Notes: a model not told the origin generated them from the sequence alone. A stretch of DNA of 35,897 bases from Paenalicyclobacillus cellulosilyticus (GCF_014647315.1 NZ_BMOY01000030.1:1-35897), one strand, 5' to 3'; shown: positions 1 through 7,034, numbered from the stretch's first letter. Translations and numbers: made by a program.

Positions 1-1
1 G

Positions 2-94
2 TTGTTCCTGACCACCGAGGCGGTGGTGGCCGACAAGCCGGAGAAGGAGAAGGCTCCGGCCGGCGGCGGCATGGGCGGCGGCATGGACCTGTAA
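2..94 (+). CDS. groEL: Chaperonin GroEL, C-terminal end (partial)
   Basis: Only the last 30 codons are inside the window; the gene starts upstream. The frame reads [17 protein letters not shown] and then ends in [10 protein letters not shown]. The [11 protein letters not shown] segment followed by a Gly/Met-rich tail ending in MDL or a close variant is characteristic of bacterial GroEL (60-kDa chaperonin, which folds proteins in the cytosol as a double heptameric ring with GroES). A strong intrinsic terminator lies about 110 bp downstream, so this is the end of the groESL transcript. GroES and any HrcA/CIRCE control would lie outside the window. Confidence 0.95.
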   Translation: MFLTTEAVVADKPEKEKAPAGGGMGGGMDL

Positions 95-202
95 TCGATC
101 CGCCGCCGTCACACCGGATCGAACCGGACTCAGGCGTGCAGGGAACCGCTGTGTGCGGCATGGCAACCTGGCGACTTGGCGTCGCCGTCGCCAAAGAAAC
201 AG

Positions 203-249
203 AACGCGTCGTGGCGGCAAACCAGCCGCTGCGGCGCGTTTTGTTTTTT
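203..249 (+). terminator. Intrinsic terminator of groEL
   Basis: The arms at 204-218 and 225-239 form a 15-bp stem with three G-T wobbles and a 6-nt loop. It extends by one A-T pair (203/240) and is followed by TTTTGTTTTTT. This is a textbook rho-independent terminator for groEL. Confidence 0.9.
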
Positions 250-322
250 GCCCCGCCCAATGCGATCCGTATCGCGGCAAGGGCGCGCCTGAGGTTCCCG
301 TGATGAACGTGCAGGGCATCGC

Positions 323-451
323 TCACCGCGCCATAGTGAAGAAGATCATGCCCACGAAGACCATGGTTGCTCCCCAAATGCTGCATGGTGTAATAAGCAT
401 CCGGTGGTTCGCGCCACGCTCGCCAGCTTTGGGTGACCCGTCGTTCGGCAC
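323..451 (-). CDS. Possible small single-span membrane protein (42 aa)
   Basis: This is a short frame with a GTG start at 451-449 and a TGA at 325-323. The first ~17 residues are polar (MPNDGSPKAGERGANHR). They are followed by a hydrophobic stretch (ITPCSIWGATMVFVGMIFF) and a short TMAR end. That layout is typical of small bacterial membrane proteins. An AAAGG-like ribosome site lies rather far upstream (about 12 nt). It follows the VOC gene on the same strand, 29 bp after its stop. No family was recognised, and it could be chance. It is listed because it is the only coherent coding signal between groEL and the VOC gene. The rest of 95-480 shows nothing beyond the groEL terminator. Confidence 0.25.
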   Translation of the reverse strand: MPNDGSPKAGERGANHRMLITPCSIWGATMVFVGMIFFTMAR

Positions 452-480
452 CGAATACCGAAGCCTTTGTCATGTGTCTC

Positions 481-870
481 TCAGGTCCACACCGCCATCC
501 GTGCTGCCAGGTTCGATGTGTGCAGTTCCAGCTGCATCCCGTCGGGATCGAGGAAGTTGACGGTCCAACCGGCGCCGCGCTGAACCGGGCCGCGGACGAT
601 GGGGACACCGTGTGACCGCAGCACGGCCACCGCTTCGTGGAAATCATCCGGCGCGATGGAAAAAGCGACATGGTTGACTCCCAACTGCGGCCGCGGTTTC
701 GGGAGAGCTGGCCGCTCCTGCAGGCAAACCCAAGCCATACCCCATTCGAGGTACGCATCGTGGCGCGCCTTGTGCACCAAACGCATGCCAAGAACCTGGG
801 TATAAAACGTGAGGGAACGTTCCAGGTCGCTCACGTCGATGGTCACATGGTTGAAGCCTTGCACCTTCAT
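481..870 (-). CDS. VOC-superfamily metalloenzyme, Fos/glyoxalase-like
   Basis: A 129-residue protein with two beta-alpha-beta-beta-beta modules of the vicinal oxygen chelate fold. The three expected metal ligands are visible: His8 (FNHVTIDV), His67 (GVNHVAFSI) and Glu115 (MQLELH). The C-terminal part (FLDPDGMQLELHTSNLAARM) resembles the end of the FosB/FosX fosfomycin-modifying enzymes as well as generic glyoxalase-like proteins, so the substrate cannot be fixed. The start is ATG at 870-868, 7 nt after a GGGGGAG ribosome site. That ATG overlaps the methyltransferase stop as ATGA, so translation is coupled. Length and domain content match the family. The VOC assignment is secure; a fosfomycin-resistance role is only a possibility. 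Confidence 0.85.
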   Translation of the reverse strand: MKVQGFNHVTIDVSDLERSLTFYTQVLGMRLVHKARHDAYLEWGMAWVCLQERPALPKPRPQLGVNHVAFSIAPDDFHEAVAVLRSHGVPIVRGPVQRGAGWTVNFLDPDGMQLELHTSNLAARMAVWT

Positions 871-1772
871 CCGCACTCCCCCTGCGCCGCCCGTTTTCGC
901 CCGCACCACACCGTCCAGCGATCCGCCTCGGCGATGGGGCTTCGGCCAGTGCCGGAGAGCTTTCGCCCGATGAATGAAATGAGGTCCTCCAGCTCGTCGT
1001 CGGCGAGGTGATGAAGGATGGACCGCCCCGTACGGGCTCGCAGGTCTGCCGTCAGTTCGGCCGACGATTGGTATATCCGGCGGATTTCCCAAAATGTCAC
1101 CGTCGCCACACCGGTGAAGCCCGCTTGGCGCATGGCGGTTGCCACTTGTTCCTTCGTCCAGCGCCGCGATCGCTCAATCTCGAGCAGCCTCGGGAAACGT
1201 TCGAAGAAGTAGCCGCGAATATGGGCCGTTGAGCCGGGGAGATCGACATCATCCGGAGTGCGGTCCTGGATGACCAGCCGGCCGCCGGGGGCGAGAATGC
1301 GGTGCGCTTCGAAAATGAAGGGGCGAATGTCTGACAGGTGATGGATGAGCGCCCGGGCGAAAGCGAGATCCATGGAATTGTCCGCCAGTCTGGTGGCGGC
1401 ATCCCCGCTGACGAACGACAGCCGCGGGTCGCTGCCGGCATGCTCCCGCGCCGCCTCCAGCATCACCGGAGACGAGTCGACGCCGATCACGGTGCTGGCT
1501 CCCAGTTCCAGCCACGCCCGCGCGTATATGCCCCCACCGCAGCCGATGTCGGCGACGCGGAACCCGCGTGCGTCCACCAGGGACAGCATGGCATTCCGCC
1601 AGCTTGGGTGCGCTTCGCGCCCTGCGTACGTGTTTCGATTGCCCGGGTCCAGAAAGTCGATGGGCAAGTCGGCACCTTCTATCTTCAATACCAGAGGACT
1701 CTTCATGATGATGCACACAACATGATACACTTGACGAGTCATGCGCGGCAACTTTGCACAAGTCGGGTGCAT
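867..1772 (-). CDS. Class I SAM-dependent methyltransferase
   Basis: This is a 301-aa Rossmann-fold methyltransferase of the UbiE/Methyltransf_11 type. SAM-binding motif I is VADIGCGGGIY (about residues 73-83). It is followed by the acidic end of strand 2 (VIGVDSS), a motif II-like NSMDLAFARALIHHL and a motif III-like RILAPGGRLVIQD. The C-terminal third is a substrate cap that is not recognisable by eye. The start chosen is ATG 1772-1770 because it has an excellent GGGAGG site 6 nt upstream. A later ATG at 1706 (MKSPLVLKIEG) would remove 22 residues that do not look conserved, but it lacks a ribosome site. The acceptor is unknown. It is coupled to the VOC gene by an ATGA overlap, so the pair may act on the same small molecule (inference). 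Confidence 0.85.
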   Translation of the reverse strand: MHPTCAKLPRMTRQVYHVVCIIMKSPLVLKIEGADLPIDFLDPGNRNTYAGREAHPSWRNAMLSLVDARGFRVADIGCGGGIYARAWLELGASTVIGVDSSPVMLEAAREHAGSDPRLSFVSGDAATRLADNSMDLAFARALIHHLSDIRPFIFEAHRILAPGGRLVIQDRTPDDVDLPGSTAHIRGYFFERFPRLLEIERSRRWTKEQVATAMRQAGFTGVATVTFWEIRRIYQSSAELTADLRARTGRSILHHLADDELEDLISFIGRKLSGTGRSPIAEADRWTVWCGRKRAAQGECG

Positions 1773-1810
1773 GCGCTTCCTCCCGTCGCGTTGACGAGGC
1801 GGTGAGCGCA

Positions 1811-1840
1811 TTGACAACGAGGCGGCGCAGGTGCTACAAT
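1811..1840 (+). promoter_or_regulatory. SigA-type promoter for the Rrf2-yezD unit
   Basis: TTGACA (1811-1816), an 18-nt spacer and TACAAT (1835-1840) form the best consensus promoter in the window. Transcription would start near 1847. This gives a leader of about 150 nt before the Rrf2 start codon that contains the two palindromes listed separately. Confidence 0.75.
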
Positions 1841-1857
1841 TCAGCCAAAATTCGCTG

Positions 1858-1886
1858 TGTAATTACATGTGTTTAATCGGAATTAA
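1858..1886 (+). promoter_or_regulatory. Palindromes just downstream of the promoter (candidate operator 1)
   Basis: Two inverted repeats sit next to each other in an AT-rich patch: TGTAATTACA (1858-1867, perfect) and TTAAT-CGGA-ATTAA (1873-1886). The second has the same TTAAT-N4-ATTAA form as a site 74 bp further on. Their position just after the predicted transcription start would suit repression by the Rrf2 regulator encoded next. No binding consensus is asserted. Confidence 0.45.
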
Positions 1887-1946
1887 CCACGCTTCACCTT
1901 CACATGGTGGCGGAGGTGGGTGTTGGGCGCGACGTTTATGCTGTCC

Positions 1947-1974
1947 TTAATCTCTATTAATTCAATCGAGATTA
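1947..1974 (+). promoter_or_regulatory. Second TTAAT-N4-ATTAA palindrome (candidate operator 2)
   Basis: TTAAT-CTCT-ATTAA at 1947-1960 repeats the architecture of the 1873-1886 site. The stretch also holds a wider perfect 7-bp inverted repeat, TAATCTC (1948-1954) with GAGATTA (1968-1974). It lies about 20 bp before the start codon of the Rrf2 gene, which fits autoregulation. Confidence 0.45.
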
Positions 1975-1995
1975 TCGAGAATTGGGGTGCAGGGC

Positions 1996-2544
1996 ATGAA
2001 AGTGTCAAGCCGGGGTGAATACGCGTTGCGTGCCCTGCTGGTCCTGGGCGCATCCGAAACGGAGTGGATGTCCATCCACGAGATTGCGGCAAAGACGGCG
2101 GTCCCGGTCAAGTACCTGGAACAGATTTTGCTGCAACTGAAACATCTCGGCTTGACCCGCAGCAAGCGCGGCACGCAAGGAGGGTACGCGTTGCGTGTCC
2201 CGCCGGAGGAGATTGTCATTGGCCAAGTCATCCGGTCGCTGGAAGGGCCGCTGGCGCCCATGGGGTGTGTGAGTGTCACCGCGTACGACCCGTGTCCGCT
2301 CGAAGCGCACTGTCTCCTGCGTCCGTTGTGGCTCCTCGTCCGGGAGACGGTGGCGCATGTGCTGGACAACACGCGTTTGTCCGATCTGTTGGCACGGCGG
2401 ATCCCGATGGAAGGCGAGCCGGCTGCGTTCGCAGGCTGGCCGGAGGGCACGCCGGTCGCGCGATGTACACAGGTGCCATCTGCCGCCGATATCACCATGG
2501 CAGAGACGCAAAGCGCCATTCAGGCAGGGCGGACGAAGGGGTGA
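1996..2544 (+). CDS. Rrf2-family transcriptional regulator with Fe-S-type cysteines
   Basis: A 182-aa DNA-binding regulator. The N-terminal winged helix is typical of Rrf2 proteins (SSRGEYALRALLVLG, then VPVKYLEQILLQLKHLGL, then the wing SKRGTQGGYAL). Behind it lie three cysteines, C91, C100 and C106 (C-x8-C-x5-C, ending CPLEAHC). Such a triad ligates an iron-sulfur cluster in IscR (C-x5-C-x5-C) and NsrR (C-x7-C-x5-C); CymR lacks it. The protein is longer than the usual 140-150 residues because of an unconserved tail from about residue 140. ATG 1996 is preferred over the in-frame GTG at 1987 because GGGG at 1984-1987 is spaced correctly for it. The stop overlaps a GTG in front of yezD. The position upstream of yezD and a sulfate/sulfonate operon suggests that it senses sulfur or Fe-S status (inference). 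Confidence 0.88.
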   Translation: MKVSSRGEYALRALLVLGASETEWMSIHEIAAKTAVPVKYLEQILLQLKHLGLTRSKRGTQGGYALRVPPEEIVIGQVIRSLEGPLAPMGCVSVTAYDPCPLEAHCLLRPLWLLVRETVAHVLDNTRLSDLLARRIPMEGEPAAFAGWPEGTPVARCTQVPSAADITMAETQSAIQAGRTKG

Positions 2545-2549
2545 ACCGC

Positions 2550-2804
2550 ATGGCGAACGGACCGGCGAACGACCCGAAGGAATCCGGCAAGCCAGCCATC
2601 CCGGGTTGCGAAGACGAACGGATGCGCGAAATCCTGTACCATGTCGCGCGCGCCAAACAAGGCTTGGAATACGGTACGGTGCAGATCACGGTGCACGATG
2701 CCCAGGTCACGCAAATTGAGCGGATTGAAAAAGTGCGCTTTCCCTTGCAGCCAGGGGGCAAGGGCGGATCGAAGAACGCGGCCAAAAGTCGAGTGTTCCC
2801 ATAG
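2550..2804 (+). CDS. yezD: YezD family (DUF2292) small protein
   Basis: An 84-residue cytosolic protein whose core (residues ~25-62) has the DUF2292/YezD signature: ILYHVARAKQGLEYGTVQ followed by ITVHDAQVTQIERIEKVRF. The role of the family is not established. In Bacilli it commonly sits beside Rrf2 regulators and cysteine/sulfur genes, as here. ATG 2550 is chosen because AAGGGG (2536-2541) lies 8 nt upstream. The GTG at 2541 overlaps the regulator stop but has no proper site. The N-terminal 20 residues and the Gly/Lys-rich tail are not conserved. It is co-transcribed with the Rrf2 gene. Confidence 0.75.
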   Translation: MANGPANDPKESGKPAIPGCEDERMREILYHVARAKQGLEYGTVQITVHDAQVTQIERIEKVRFPLQPGGKGGSKNAAKSRVFP

Positions 2805-2810
2805 GTATAG

Positions 2811-2839
2811 TTGACGAATGACGGGCTTTATGATACGCT
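2811..2839 (+). promoter_or_regulatory. Promoter of the sulfate/sulfonate operon
   Basis: TTGACG (2811-2816), a 17-nt spacer and TACGCT (2834-2839), preceded by TG one base upstream (extended -10). It begins 7 bp after the yezD stop and leads into the structured leader before sbp. Confidence 0.55.
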
Positions 2840-2901
2840 TGGAGCCAAGATAGGACGAAAACAACATCCGCATGACAAATCCATATCGCCGACTCGACGA
2901 C

Positions 2902-2980
2902 GAGAGGCAGGTTTCACGCCACGCGGAGCGCACGGCGCAACCCCGTGCAAGCTCTGCAGGCGGGAGATCTGCCTCTTTTT
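2902..2980 (+). terminator. Long nested hairpin ending in a U-tract: probable attenuator before sbp
   Basis: The arms nest in order. GAGAGGCAG (2902-2910) pairs with CTGCCTCTT (2969-2977), and CGCC (2917-2920) with GGCG. GCGGAGC (2923-2929) pairs with GCTCTGC, and GCACGG (2930-2935) with CCGTGC around a 7-nt loop. That makes about 26 pairs, immediately followed by a T-run (2976-2980). It lies between a promoter and sbp, so it should terminate or attenuate operon transcription. It matches no riboswitch class known to me: there is no S-box core and no T-box. Confidence 0.6.
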
Positions 2981-3013
2981 GTCACGGCGGCGCCAAGGAG
3001 GAGTGCAAGCAAC

Positions 3014-4111
3014 ATGAGGCACAGCAAGCGGCAGATACAACGGTTGCGCTGGTGGTTGGGAGGGACCGCCGCGGCGGTGGCGCTGACGTCCATTGGTGCG
3101 GCGGCAGCGGACGCGGCGGCGCACGGTACGGTGCACAAAACGGCGGCGCATCGGGCGAAGGACGATCGGGCGAAGGACGGGACACCGGACACGGTGACGC
3201 TGACTTTCGGGTCGTACAGCACGACCAAAGACGTTTACGAGGACCAAATCTTCCCTGCGTTCCAGCGCTATTGGAAGCAGAAGACAGGCCAGACGGTCAT
3301 CTTCAAAGACTCGTACGACGCCTCCGGTGCAGAGTCGCGGGCGATTGCCAGCGGATTGCCGGTGGATGTGGCGGCGCTGTCGCTGGCGGACGATATCGAC
3401 CGAATCAAAAAGGCGGGCTACATCACCCATGATTGGCAGAACGATCCGTACCACGGCATGGTAACCGACTCTATCGTCGCCATCGGAGTGCGCAAAGGGA
3501 ATCCGAAGCACATTCGCGACTGGACTGACCTGGCAAAACCCGGTGTGGTGGTGGATCTGCCCAATCCGCAGACATCGGGGGGCGCCAAGTGGGACATCAC
3601 GGCCATCTACGGGGCGGGTCTCAAGCGCGGGTCGGCGGCGGACGCCAAAAAACTGCTCGCGTCCATCGTGCGCAACGTGAAGGTGCTCGACAAGTCGGGT
3701 GAAGCCTCGATGACCACCTTCCTCAACGGCATCGGCGACGCGGTGGTCGGCTATGAGGACGACATCCTGCGCGAGAGCCACAACCGCCGCGACTTCACGG
3801 AGGTCATTCCCAAGGCCACGCTGCTCATCGAGAACCCGGTGGCGGTCATCGACAAAAACGTCGATGCGCACGGCAACCGCCAGGTGGCGGAGGCGTTTGT
3901 GGCGTTTTTGCGCAGCCCGGTCGCGCAGCGCATCTTCGCGGCCAACGGTTTCCGGCCGGTGAACCCGGCCGTGTGGAACGAGGTCAAATCCCGCTACACC
4001 ACCCCGCCGCAATTGTTTACCATCGCCTCGCTCGGCGGATGGGCGAAGGTCAACCAGACCTTGTTTGCCCAAGGTGCCATCTTTGACCAAGTCTTGGCAG
4101 AGCGCAAGTGA
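3014..4111 (+). CDS. sbp: Sulfate/thiosulfate-binding protein of an ABC importer
   Basis: A 365-aa extracellular solute-binding protein of the Sbp/CysP family; it captures sulfate or thiosulfate for the fused permease encoded next. Family hallmarks are LTFGSYSTTKDVYEDQIFPA at the mature N-terminus, the ligand-loop KDSYDASGAESRAI, the DVAALSLADDID strand and NPQTSGGAKWDITAIYG. An N-terminal Arg/Lys-rich stretch and a hydrophobic segment (WWLGGTAAAVALTSIGAAAA) form a signal peptide or anchor. Unusually for a Gram-positive binding protein there is no lipobox, and I see no cysteine at all. A charged linker (to about residue 60) separates it from the fold. ATG 3014 follows AAGGAGGAG by 10 nt. It is the first gene of an eight-gene operon. 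Confidence 0.92.
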   Translation: MRHSKRQIQRLRWWLGGTAAAVALTSIGAAAADAAAHGTVHKTAAHRAKDDRAKDGTPDTVTLTFGSYSTTKDVYEDQIFPAFQRYWKQKTGQTVIFKDSYDASGAESRAIASGLPVDVAALSLADDIDRIKKAGYITHDWQNDPYHGMVTDSIVAIGVRKGNPKHIRDWTDLAKPGVVVDLPNPQTSGGAKWDITAIYGAGLKRGSAADAKKLLASIVRNVKVLDKSGEASMTTFLNGIGDAVVGYEDDILRESHNRRDFTEVIPKATLLIENPVAVIDKNVDAHGNRQVAEAFVAFLRSPVAQRIFAANGFRPVNPAVWNEVKSRYTTPPQLFTIASLGGWAKVNQTLFAQGAIFDQVLAERK

Positions 4112-4124
4112 CGGAACAGCCGTT

Positions 4125-4164
4125 CCGCCGGGCGCTATGTAGCCCTGTGCACGGCGCCGGGCGG
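4125..4164 (+). other. Intercistronic hairpin between sbp and the permease gene
   Basis: The arms 4125-4135 and 4154-4164 pair over 11 positions with one mismatch around an 18-nt loop, without a U-tract. Such hairpins after a binding-protein gene commonly protect its mRNA 3' end so that binding protein exceeds permease (inference). Confidence 0.5.
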
Positions 4165-4204
4165 AGAACATCGTAGCCTGTCATCGCCAAGGGGGGAGTG
4201 CAAG

Positions 4205-6010
4205 GTGTCGACCGTCTCCGTTCTGCAACCGGCCCCCGCCGCGCCGCGGCGGTGGGCGGTACACGCCAGCCGGCCGCTCACCCTGTACCTGGGTTTGGCC
4301 GCCGTCGGCAGCTATCTGTTGCTGCTCGTGGTGCTGCCGGTGGGCAGCGTGATCCGCATGGCCTTGGTGCACGGCTGGCCGGGCTTCTGGCATCCGCTCA
4401 CCGATCCGCTGGGCCGTGCGGCGCTCGGCCTGTCGGTGACGGCAGGGTTGTTGGCGGCCGGCATCAACACGGCGGCCGGCACCGCCGTCGCGTTTGCTCT
4501 CGTCCGTGGCCGCTTTCCAGGCCGCCGCCTGCTCGACACCTTGCTCGACCTGCCGCTCGGCGTCCCCACCACGGTGAGCGGGTTGATGCTGTTGCTTCTG
4601 TATTCACCCGTCTCGCCCATCGGGGCGTGGCTTGCGGCCCGTCATCTCGCCGTGGCGTATGCCCCCGCCGGGGTGGTGCTGGCGATGGCGTTTGTCACCC
4701 TGCCGTACGCGGTGCGCACCGTGCAGCCGGTGCTTGCCGGGCTGGACCGGCGCATGGAAGAGGCGGCGTGGACGCTCGGCGCTTCGCGCTGGCGGACGCT
4801 GCGCGAAGTCGTGCTGCCGATGGTTTGGCCGGGAATTGCCAGCGGGTTTTGCTTGACGTTCAGCCGCGCCATGGCGGAGTTTGGTTCGGTGGTCGTCATC
4901 TCCGGCAACCTCCCCGGCCAGACGCTGGTCGCCCCGGTGTACCTTTACGGATTGCTCGAGAATGACGATCCGTTCGGCGCGGCCGCCATGTCGGTCGACC
5001 TGCTCCTCATCGCCCTGGCTGCCCACGCGGTGGCCGCTTGGTTGGAGCACCGTCACGCGGCGCGGCTGCGCGGCGCGGGTGCCGTGGCGGGTGGTCCAGG
5101 TCAAGGCGCGCCGGTTTCGCCGACGGCAAGGGCGAGCGCGCGCCCCGCAGCAGGGCGCCAAGCGGTCCTGCACGCAGGCCGCTTGGCCGCCGCGTTGGCC
5201 CGGCGGATCGGCCGGTGGGCGGCTGCAGGGGTCTTTACCTGGGTATGGCTGGGCGTGATGCTCCTCTTGCCGCTCGCGGGGCTCATCTCCGGTGCGCTGC
5301 AGGCGGGGGTGGCAGGGTTTGTGCAGAGCCTCGCGCAGCCGGAAGCCGTCGCCTCGCTCCGGCTGTCGGCGGTGGTCACCGCGTGGACGGTGCTGTTCAA
5401 CGTGGTGTTCGGTTTGTGGACGGCGACGTTGTTGACGAAGCACCGCTTTCCCGGCCGCTGGTTGGTTTCAGCCGTCGCGGACCTGCCGTTCGCCCTCTCG
5501 CCCGTCATCGCCGGGTTGGCGTTGCTGTTGGTTTACGGTCCCAACACCGGCTTGGGGCAGTGGTTGCAAGCCCATGGCATCCACGTCGTCTTCGCGCTCC
5601 CGGGCATGGTGATGGCCAGCCTGCTCGTCACGTATCCGCTGGTGGTGCGGGAACTGGTGCCGGCGCTGCAGCTGACCGGCCGGGCGGCCGAGGAGGCCGC
5701 GTACACCCTTGGCGCTTCACGGTGGCGGACGTTCGTGCGGGTCACCCTGCCGAGCATTCGCTGGAGCTTGTATTACGCCGTGGTGCTGACCGTGGCCCGC
5801 AGCCTCGGTGAGTTCGGGGCCGTCCTGGTCGTCTCCGGCAACCTGGTGGGTGTGACGCAGACCGCGCCGCTCTACGTGTACCAAGCGACCGTCGAACACA
5901 ACATGGCGGCGGCCGACGCGGTATCGCTCATCCTTGCCTCCGCCTCGTTCGTGATGCTCCTCTTCATGCAGTTCTTGCGGCGCAAAGGAGGGTTGGCGCA
6001 TGAGCATTGA
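4205..6010 (+). CDS. Sulfate ABC transporter permease, CysT and CysW fused in one chain
   Basis: A 601-aa membrane protein with two complete permease modules that are normally separate proteins. Module 1 (about residues 20-285) is CysT-like and carries the EAA loop EEAAWTLGASRWRTLREVVL. Module 2 (about 335-600) is CysW-like with EEAAYTLGASRWRTFVRVTL. Each has about six membrane spans and an AMAEFGSVVVISGN or SLGEFGAVLVVSGN motif typical of sulfate/molybdate permeases. The modules are joined by a Gly/Ala/Arg-rich linker of about 50 residues. The GTG start has GGGGGGAG 6 nt upstream. The reading frame crosses the linker without interruption, so this is a true in-frame fusion. It should form the whole transmembrane part of the importer, working with a CysA dimer and Sbp. 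The stop overlaps cysA by 11 nt. Tandem permeases also occur in ThiP/FbpB iron and thiamine systems, but the context favours sulfate. Confidence 0.9.
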   Translation: MSTVSVLQPAPAAPRRWAVHASRPLTLYLGLAAVGSYLLLLVVLPVGSVIRMALVHGWPGFWHPLTDPLGRAALGLSVTAGLLAAGINTAAGTAVAFALVRGRFPGRRLLDTLLDLPLGVPTTVSGLMLLLLYSPVSPIGAWLAARHLAVAYAPAGVVLAMAFVTLPYAVRTVQPVLAGLDRRMEEAAWTLGASRWRTLREVVLPMVWPGIASGFCLTFSRAMAEFGSVVVISGNLPGQTLVAPVYLYGLLENDDPFGAAAMSVDLLLIALAAHAVAAWLEHRHAARLRGAGAVAGGPGQGAPVSPTARASARPAAGRQAVLHAGRLAAALARRIGRWAAAGVFTWVWLGVMLLLPLAGLISGALQAGVAGFVQSLAQPEAVASLRLSAVVTAWTVLFNVVFGLWTATLLTKHRFPGRWLVSAVADLPFALSPVIAGLALLLVYGPNTGLGQWLQAHGIHVVFALPGMVMASLLVTYPLVVRELVPALQLTGRAAEEAAYTLGASRWRTFVRVTLPSIRWSLYYAVVLTVARSLGEFGAVLVVSGNLVGVTQTAPLYVYQATVEHNMAAADAVSLILASASFVMLLFMQFLRRKGGLAHEH

Positions 6011-7034
6011 GGTTCGCAACCTCGTCAAGCATTACACGCCCGGCGTACCCGCGGTGCGCGGCGTCAGCTTCACCGTCGAGACGGGGGAGATGGTCGGCCT
6101 GCTCGGTCCCAGCGGCAGCGGCAAGACCACCTTGTTGCGGATGATTGCCGGTTTGGAGCCGCAGACCGCCGGCGAGATCTACATCCACGGCCGCTTGGTC
6201 GATCCGCTCCCGCCCCAGCGCCGCGGTGTGGGCGTGGTGTTCCAGAATTACGCCTTGTTTCCGCACATGACGGTGTTTGAGAACATCGCATTCGGCCTGC
6301 GCGTCCAGCGCATGCGCCGTGCGGAGATTCGGGAGCGGGTCGCCGAGTTGCTCCGCCTCGTCCGGCTCTCCGGTTTCGAGGACCGTTACCCGTCGCAGCT
6401 TTCCGGCGGGCAGGCGCAGCGGGTGGCGCTGGCGCGGGCGTTGGCACCCAAGCCGAGCGTGCTCTTGCTCGACGAACCGTTCGCGGCCATTGACACCAAA
6501 GTCCGCAAGGAATTGCGCGAGTGGGTGCGGCGCGTGCACGAAGAAGTCGGCATCACGAGCATCTTCGTGACCCATGACCAGGACGAGGCGTTCGAGGTGG
6601 CCGACCGGGTGATGGTGTTCCACGACGGGGAGCTGCTCCAGTTCGGCACCCCGCAGCAGATCCTCGAATCGCCGGCCACGCCGTTCGTCGCCACCTTCGT
6701 CGGAGACGTGAACGAAATTGAACGGCAGGTGGTCGGCGGGGCCGTCAGCCTCGGCCCCATCCGCTTGTCCGCCCACCCGTTCCAGGACGGGGCGCGGGTA
6801 CGCGTCGTGATCCGGCCGACCGACGTCGTGGTGGCGCCACCCGACGGACCTCCCGTCGGGCCGCGGGCCCGGATTCGGCGCAAGATTGCCAAGGGGCCGG
6901 TGCACGCCGTGCAAGTCGAGTTGCAGGACGGCCTCGTGCTGCGGGCGTTCGTACCGCGCGAGGCACAGTGGGCGCTTCACCCAGGGGCGCCGGTGTCGGT
7001 GTGGATCAAGGATTATCAAACATTCCCGGCGTAA
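6000..7034 (+). CDS. cysA: Sulfate/thiosulfate import ATP-binding protein CysA
   Basis: A 344-aa ABC ATPase that powers the CysTW importer from the cytosolic face. It shows Walker A GPSGSGKTT, a Q-loop (VVFQNYALFPHMT), the signature [15 protein letters not shown], Walker B VLLLDEPFAAID and the switch His in FVTHDQDEAFE. The C-terminal ~110 residues form the TOBE-type regulatory domain of the CysA/MalK class (VRVVIRPTDVVV). ATG 6000 overlaps the permease stop by 11 nt and is preceded by AAAGGAGGG, so translation is coupled. The length is typical (about 350 aa). Confidence 0.92.
   Translation: MSIEVRNLVKHYTPGVPAVRGVSFTVETGEMVGLLGPSGSGKTTLLRMIAGLEPQTAGEIYIHGRLVDPLPPQRRGVGVVFQNYALFPHMTVFENIAFGLRVQRMRRAEIRERVAELLRLVRLSGFEDRYPSQLSGGQAQRVALARALAPKPSVLLLDEPFAAIDTKVRKELREWVRRVHEEVGITSIFVTHDQDEAFEVADRVMVFHDGELLQFGTPQQILESPATPFVATFVGDVNEIERQVVGGAVSLGPIRLSAHPFQDGARVRVVIRPTDVVVAPPDGPPVGPRARIRRKIAKGPVHAVQVELQDGLVLRAFVPREAQWALHPGAPVSVWIKDYQTFPA

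Noticed and set aside
1..473. A long minus-strand open frame starting at ATG 473 and running off the window start
   Set aside because: It passes through the groEL terminator and lies antisense to groEL. The protein shows no family features, and open antisense frames are common at this GC content.
481..870. A firm fosfomycin-resistance call
   Set aside because: The fold and metal ligands fit, but the fosfomycin-contact residues cannot be aligned reliably by eye; left as VOC family.
2902..2980. SAM-I (S-box) riboswitch before sbp
   Set aside because: A GCAACC and a GTGC-AA element are present, but the GAGGGACTGGCCC and GATGAA cores and the four-way junction are missing.
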